Source: Oreocharis arfaki (lineage: Eukaryota > Chordata > Aves > Passeriformes > Paramythiidae). Taken from it: DNA of 64,000 nt. Below, piece after piece: positions 63,001 through 64,000 of the stretch (positions are counted from its first letter, which is position 1; every line of letters starts with the position of its first letter). The position numbers and the translations under genes are program-made. The notes under the pieces were generated by a model, which saw nothing but the letters and a program-made list of their open reading frames with translations, did no database searches and was not told the DNA's origin. Location: positions 1 through 64,000 of the forward strand of contig VZRR01010733.1 of NCBI GenBank assembly GCA_013398015.1. Direction: 5' to 3'.

Positions 63001-63924
63001 ACACATTCTTTAACTATGCCGTGTGCTAGCAGCTTGTTTCAGTATGGATTTATTCAGTTTTTAATAGCAGAGCATGATTTGTGTCGTAAGACAATTTTGT
63101 ATCAAATTACAGAAAAAATATTGTTTGAAAGGCATTCACACACACAGATAAACCTTTGGGCCTAATTCTGAGGATGAAATAAAATGTAAGGGTAAAATTT
63201 GGAAGAAGTTAGGGGTCATGTTTTCAGAGATTCTAATATTTTTCAAGGATTTTATTTTCAAGGATTTTTAGTGGAGGTATCCACTGGAAACAAAGTCAGT
63301 TTGATATTAAGAATCTTCAACTGTTATATTCTCTTTCTGAGAAAGTCCTGCAAATGGAGATACTTTGAAAACAAAAGGGATAAAACCCCAAAGTGACGAA
63401 GCCCCCAACACATTTTCCAGCCTTTTGATATTTAAAAACCAGATGTAACTCCCTAACCTGATTTCGAGTCCCAAACTCCTGTTGATTTAGGAAGTGAATT
63501 TGTGAATGGAAGTCACTGTAGTAAAGGGCTTCAAGTGTGATAGCTCAGGACAGCTCAGGAAGTGCCCTGAAGCCGTGCTCAATAGGAAATGACTCTCTCT
63601 GCTTTGTTTCAGGAACTCACGTCCCCTCGCCTCATCAAAAGCCACCTGCCCTATCGGTTTTTGCCTTCCGACCTCCACAACGGCAACTCAAAGGTGAAAA
63701 TGAGCTCGTGTTTGTTTTAACTCTACTGGCAGCAGTTGTGTGAGTGCTTTGGGATGAGGAAAAAGCTTTCAATAAGATGATTTTCCCCCCATCACAGGTA
63801 ATATACATGGCTCGCAACCCCAAAGACCTGGTGGTGTCTTATTACCAGTTCCACCGCTCCCTAAGGACCATGAGCTACAGAGGAACGTTTCAGGAGTTCT
63901 GCAGAAGGTTTATGAATGACAAGT
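44895..63924 (+). CDS. SULT4A1: Sulfotransferase 4A1, exons 1-4 (5' part, residues 1-169; continues past window)
   Basis: Four exons join in phase (169+131+81+127 bp) to residues 1-169 of a protein that is 284 residues in human; the remaining exons are to the right of the window. The N-terminus MAESEAETPSTP and long stretches such as LVSQGADPDEIGLMNIDEQL are nearly identical to mammalian SULT4A1, one of the most conserved cytosolic sulfotransferases, mainly in brain, whose catalytic activity is doubtful. Seen: the PAPS 5'-phosphosulfate loop TYPKSGTG at 52-59, His111 at the catalytic-base position (KSHLPYRF), and the 3'-phosphate motif RNPKDLVVSYYQF with Arg133 and Ser141. The start ATG has A at -3 and G at +4. 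Introns: 16,981, 1437 and 104 bp. Transcription is away from PNPLA3. Confidence 0.96.
45108..45149. repeat. CTC trinucleotide tract at start of SULT4A1 intron 1
   Basis: About 13 CTC units with one CGTC interruption, 45 bp after the exon 1 donor. Confidence 0.88.
45250..45745. repeat. 20-bp minisatellite in SULT4A1 intron 1
   Basis: About 24 copies of a 20-bp unit of the form TGTNTCC(G/A)NGGATGGTNCCC. In the middle (45350-45480) two unit types alternate, TGTATCCGGGCATGGTGCCT and TGTGTCCGAGGATGGTACCC, giving a 40-bp higher-order period. It starts about 190 bp after the exon 1 donor. Long open frames on both strands result from the stop-free unit. Confidence 0.95.
45746..52571. other. SULT4A1 intron 1, left half
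   Basis: No exon needed or recognised. GC-rich to about 46000, then AT-rich. It contains a MIR-like remnant at 47448-47545 and an unexplained 203-codon minus-strand open frame at 47826-48437 that I do not call a gene. Confidence 0.6.
47448..47545 (+). mobile_element. Possible MIR-type SINE remnant
   Basis: The series AGGTCGTGCAGAAAGTCTAC, then AGCAAAGCCAGGAATTAAAT, then CCAGAACTCCATTACCCTAA and CTACAGCTTCATCTTTCTGCC follows the 3' half of MIR-type SINEs. Strongly diverged. Confidence 0.45.
52572..52920 (-). mobile_element. CR1 LINE fragment lacking its 3' end (minus orientation)
   Basis: Read on the minus strand it has CCATGGTGTGGCAGCAGGGC, then CAGATCCTGGGGCACTTCTG, then GGGGCTGGAGCGTGTCAGAG, then CTCAGCCTGGAGGAAAGGAG and CAACTCCCTGACAGGAGGAG, in CR1 order. 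The usual last 250 bp of CR1 are missing, which is unusual because CR1 copies normally keep the 3' end. Confidence 0.82.
52921..62044. other. SULT4A1 intron 1, right half
   Basis: No supported exon. It includes several overlapping minus-strand open frames at 53689-55917 of unknown meaning and a MIR-like remnant near 61640-61790. Otherwise unique-looking AT-rich DNA. Confidence 0.6.
61640..61790 (-). mobile_element. Possible MIR-type SINE remnant
   Basis: TTGGATGACCTCTGTTCGCC, TCGGTTTTTAATCTCTAAAA and TGGAAATAGTAGTG, followed by GTTAAATGCTTTGCAAC, match the layout of reverse-oriented MIR (CCTCAGTTTCCCCATCTGTAAAATGGG-like core, then TTAAATG...). Diverged but the core is recognisable. Confidence 0.5.
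62045..62175 (+). CDS. SULT4A1: SULT4A1 exon 2 (residues 57-100)
   Basis: TTCTGCAG acceptor, AAG|GTACAA donor, 131 bp, phase 1 to 0. It encodes GTGLLQEVVYLVSQGADPDE through PQPGLDIIK. It completes the PAPS loop, with Gly at residue 59. Confidence 0.95.
62176..63612. other. SULT4A1 intron 2
   Basis: A 1437-bp intron with ordinary AT-rich sequence and no exon or repeat that I recognise. Confidence 0.7.
63613..63693 (+). CDS. SULT4A1: SULT4A1 exon 3 (residues 101-127, His111)
   Basis: An 81-bp exon, TTTCAG acceptor and GTGAAA donor. It encodes ELTSPRLIKSHLPYRFLPSD and on to NGNSK. His111 sits where other SULTs have the catalytic base. Confidence 0.95.
63798..63924 (+). CDS. SULT4A1: SULT4A1 exon 4 (residues 128-169)
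   Basis: ATCACAG acceptor, AAGT|GTAAGG donor, 127 bp, phase 0 to 1. It encodes VIYMARNPKDLVVSYYQFHR through RRFMNDK plus one base. It contains the 3'-phosphate-binding Arg133 and Ser141. Confidence 0.95.
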
Positions 63925-64000
63925 GTAAGGAGCTGTTCTCTCTGCACACATTTATTTTCATCTCTGCATTCCTTCTGCAAGTACAGAAGTGAACTGGATA

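Noticed and set aside
1..64000. tRNA, rRNA or microRNA genes
   Set aside because: I saw no tRNA A/B box pair with a cloverleaf, no rRNA sequence, and no microRNA I could recognise; small hairpins cannot be excluded by eye.

Overview
This window is a piece of a vertebrate chromosome, and the repeats point to a bird. It contains several CR1 retrotransposon fragments with the typical avian CR1 3' end, a solo LTR of a bird endogenous-retrovirus type, compact introns with GT/AG borders, and CpG islands over the first exons. A songbird or another neoavian bird is plausible, but the sequence alone does not settle it.

Two protein-coding genes are supported, and they point away from each other. On the minus strand, a complete nine-exon patatin-like phospholipase runs from the ATG at 18623 to the stop at 3076. 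The exons join in phase to give 505 codons plus stop. It is best read as PNPLA3 (adiponutrin), a lipid-droplet lipase/acyltransferase of the ATGL family. On the plus strand, the first four coding exons of the brain sulfotransferase SULT4A1 lie at 44895-63924 (residues 1-169). The rest of that gene is beyond the right edge.

Layout: 1-497 is a 20-bp minisatellite. 498-3075 is the downstream flank and probable 3' UTR of the PNPLA gene. 3076-18623 is the PNPLA gene, with a 270-bp pentanucleotide tract in intron 8 and an old CR1 in intron 1. 18300-19360 is its CpG island. 19.4-44.4 kb is intergenic and holds CR1 pieces, a 149-base assembly gap inside one CR1, a 587-bp solo LTR and a few ancient SINE-like remnants, with no recognisable gene. 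44.2-45.2 kb is the SULT4A1 CpG island, with a CCAT tetranucleotide tract and a CRE-like site. 45.06-62.04 kb is SULT4A1 intron 1, which carries a second 20-bp minisatellite. The remaining SULT4A1 exons fill the last 2 kb.

The two genes do not form a known functional pathway. Their value as a pair is synteny. In human 22q13, SULT4A1 and PNPLA3 are also divergent, but PNPLA5 lies between them. Here the 26 kb between them contains no second patatin gene. I found no sign of a new multi-gene system. The most interesting points are valine at the residue matching human PNPLA3 I148, the missing PNPLA5, and the tandem repeats crowding the SULT4A1 promoter and the start of its first intron.
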